In this document: in pieces, positions 17,112 through 18,588 of the stretch
Position numbering within the stretch: the first letter of the stretch is position 1
Layout: the number at the start of each line of letters is the position of its first letter
Assembly (NCBI GenBank): GCA_003118195.1
Contig: BEXV01000522.1
Location: 61,158-79,745, forward strand
Reading direction: 5' to 3'
Origin: Hemicentrotus pulcherrimus
Taxonomy: Eukaryota; Echinodermata; Echinoidea; Camarodonta; Strongylocentrotidae
Length of the DNA stretch: 18,588 nt
The notes under the pieces: generated by a model
The model's database searches: none
What the model was told of the DNA's origin: nothing
Seen by the model: only the letters and a program-made list of their open reading frames with translations
Position numbers and translations under genes: made by a program

Positions 17112-17711
17112 TGATGTTCATTCACGCCTTGCCACATCAAATTGGAAAATATTCATCCAAAGGATAATTATTAAACATGGCTACGAAAGGATATCAGTTA
17201 AATTTTTAATATAGAATTTGAACTACTGTATCTGAGCAATATATATTTTGTAAAGGTAGGTCAAACTGCATAGTGGTTGCATGTTGGTGTACTGTTTTAA
17301 TGTGTACTTTGTGTCACAATTCTGGACATGAAGGCGTATATTCAATTATTCATGTGGTACCAACTGATTATATGATAGTTTGCCTTGCAAAACACGCAAT
17401 TATCTTATATTTGATTGATCGCTTTTTTGGATAAGTAAGGTGTGAACTCCTGTGCGAGAATTAAGGTTTCATTTGTTTTAATGACTTTTTCTTGAATTGC
17501 AGCGCATTACCATCCGATATCAAATGGTGAGATCAATTTGTAATAAAGAACTTCGCAGTCCATTTGGTTGATATTGAACTAAATAAATTTGTGCAGAACA
17601 TGAGAAATCATGGATCGGATATCACATTTCCTAATATTTAAAAAACTATGTGCGTACTTTGGTCACCCCATCATAATATTGTTGAAAATGAATCGTGACT
17701 CCCAGCTTCAA
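17112..17711. other. AT-rich spacer, with a weak splice-acceptor candidate
   Basis: No gene that I can support. On the plus strand a pyrimidine-rich stretch ends in GAATTGCAG at 17502, followed 24 nt later by ATG-GTGAGA, a donor-like site. This is noted as a finding only. Confidence 0.45.
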
Positions 17712-18171
17712 AGGGTGCGTTCAAGCGATTTTTAAAAAGCTAGAATCATAAACATGAATAAAAAATTAAAACGCTGTTACATGTACTACAGTTGTAAACA
17801 CGGTTACTGCAGGAGATCGTTCAAGCGATTTTCTATCAACGCTGATTCTCGCTCATTTCAAGCACAGCTACTGAGCTGTTTGACCAAAGAAGTTTATGTC
17901 AACTTCGGCGCGCGCTTTCTGAATTTGTATACGGTCAACTGTCGGCCAAACCGGAAACAGGCCATGATAATGATAACATAGAATCATGATTGAGATCTCC
18001 ATTGTGTTCAAGTGATTTTTAGCTTTACAAAATGCATCTTTTTCATCATTTCATATTTCCGTTCTGAAACGTGTTTATTATGTCCGTTGAAAAATCGTCA
18101 GAAATTGCTCGAAAGCAACGTCTTTGAAAACTGGTTTTCTAGGTTGAAAAAGTGTTGCTTGAACGCACCCT
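17712..18171. mobile_element. 460-bp inverted-repeat element with internal copies of its terminal motif
   Basis: The ends are perfect 15-nt inverted repeats: AGGGTGCGTTCAAGC at 17712-17726 and its complement at 18157-18171. Weaker pairing extends to CTAGAA at 17740-17745 and TTCTAG at 18137-18142. The subterminal word GTTCAAGCGATTTT recurs inside in the same orientation at 17819-17832, and as GTTCAAGTGATTTTT at 18006-18020. Repeated subterminal motifs are typical of transposase binding sites in hAT-like elements. I saw no target-site duplication, so the superfamily is not assigned. The interior is CpG-rich and has small frames (17754-17981, 18012-18254) without transposase motifs. Confidence 0.8.
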
Positions 18172-18588
18172 CGGATTGCCCTACATGTACATGTAGCTCT
18201 GCATTGGTGTGGTGCCCTAATTTTCTCCCGATGCATTGTGGCAGTCAATCATAGTCACTCTGCACTGACATTGTGATAACACAATTAGCTGGATGAATAA
18301 GCCAATTATTTCCATCCACTGTAAATTAACTTTGTGTGGTAATGTGTTATGAAGCAATACACAGTCCCATACCAAGAAGTTACCAGCAACTTCTTGCCCA
18401 TTCAAACATAAACGTGTGTGTATGTACATATGATTTTTGTATTTATTATTATTATGAGCACTCTGAATATATACATAGACACACTGTAGCTGATTTGCAT
18501 ATGTTTAATGATGCTGCGGTCATTAGTAGAGGGAAGATTAATTATATGAGAAGGCCATAAAATCTACCAGTAGCTACATTTACATGTA
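18172..18588. other. AT-rich spacer, no gene seen
   Basis: Contains TACATGTACATGTA at 18182-18195, an octamer ATTTGCAT at 18493-18500 and a TACCAGTA at 18565-18572. Open frames here have no recognisable content. Confidence 0.6.

Noticed and set aside
4708..18500. Octamer sites ATTTGCAT at 4708, 11892, 16452 and 18493 as a regulatory network
   Set aside because: A few matches are expected by chance at this base composition, they are widely separated, and one lies in a mobile element.

Overview
This is an AT-rich, non-coding-dominated stretch of an animal genome, most likely an echinoderm and probably a sea urchin. The reasons are the very frequent palindromic TACATGTA/GTACAT microsatellite, scattered TACCGGTA palindromes, long GAA/GAG tracts, poly-G/poly-C runs, and two near-identical segments joined at a single N that differ about as much as two alleles of a highly heterozygous marine invertebrate. 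The species call is pattern recognition, not proof. No bacterial-style operon, tRNA, rRNA, CRISPR array or complete protein-coding gene is visible. The window reads as intronic or intergenic DNA.

Layout. 1-880: AT-rich spacer with one GC-rich patch (about 171-300). 880-1256: long polypurine GAA/GGA tract. 1257-5330: spacer with homopolymer runs and two pairs of diverged direct repeats (3890/4187 and 5005/5197). 5700-5890: a candidate YY1 site and RFX X-box. 5890-9290: spacer very rich in TACATGTA, with a CpG-containing fold-back at 7237-7325 and a GC/CpG-rich patch at 8280-8465. 9290-12823: a dense repeat cluster. It holds a duplicated 0.3-kb segment with a nested palindromic element, a 305-bp element with about 90-bp inverted ends, two copies of a structured module of about 90 bp, a 556-bp TTAA-flanked element, and a long polypyrimidine tract with AGATCT-spaced higher-order repeats. 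12824-15999: spacer with the best exon candidate of the window (minus strand, 13506-13721), a CAT array and a GA array. 16000-17111: higher-GC sequence with a GT array, a compact hairpin and a long, once-interrupted minus-strand reading frame. 17712-18171: a 460-bp inverted-repeat element with internal copies of its own terminal motif.

There is no gene system to assemble. The biology is mostly small non-autonomous inverted-repeat elements and simple repeats, plus one possible terminal exon. The observations most worth following are the probable false duplication at the N, the two copies of the structured module, the TACCGGTA excess, and the candidate exon at 13506-13721 with YxxM and YxN motifs.
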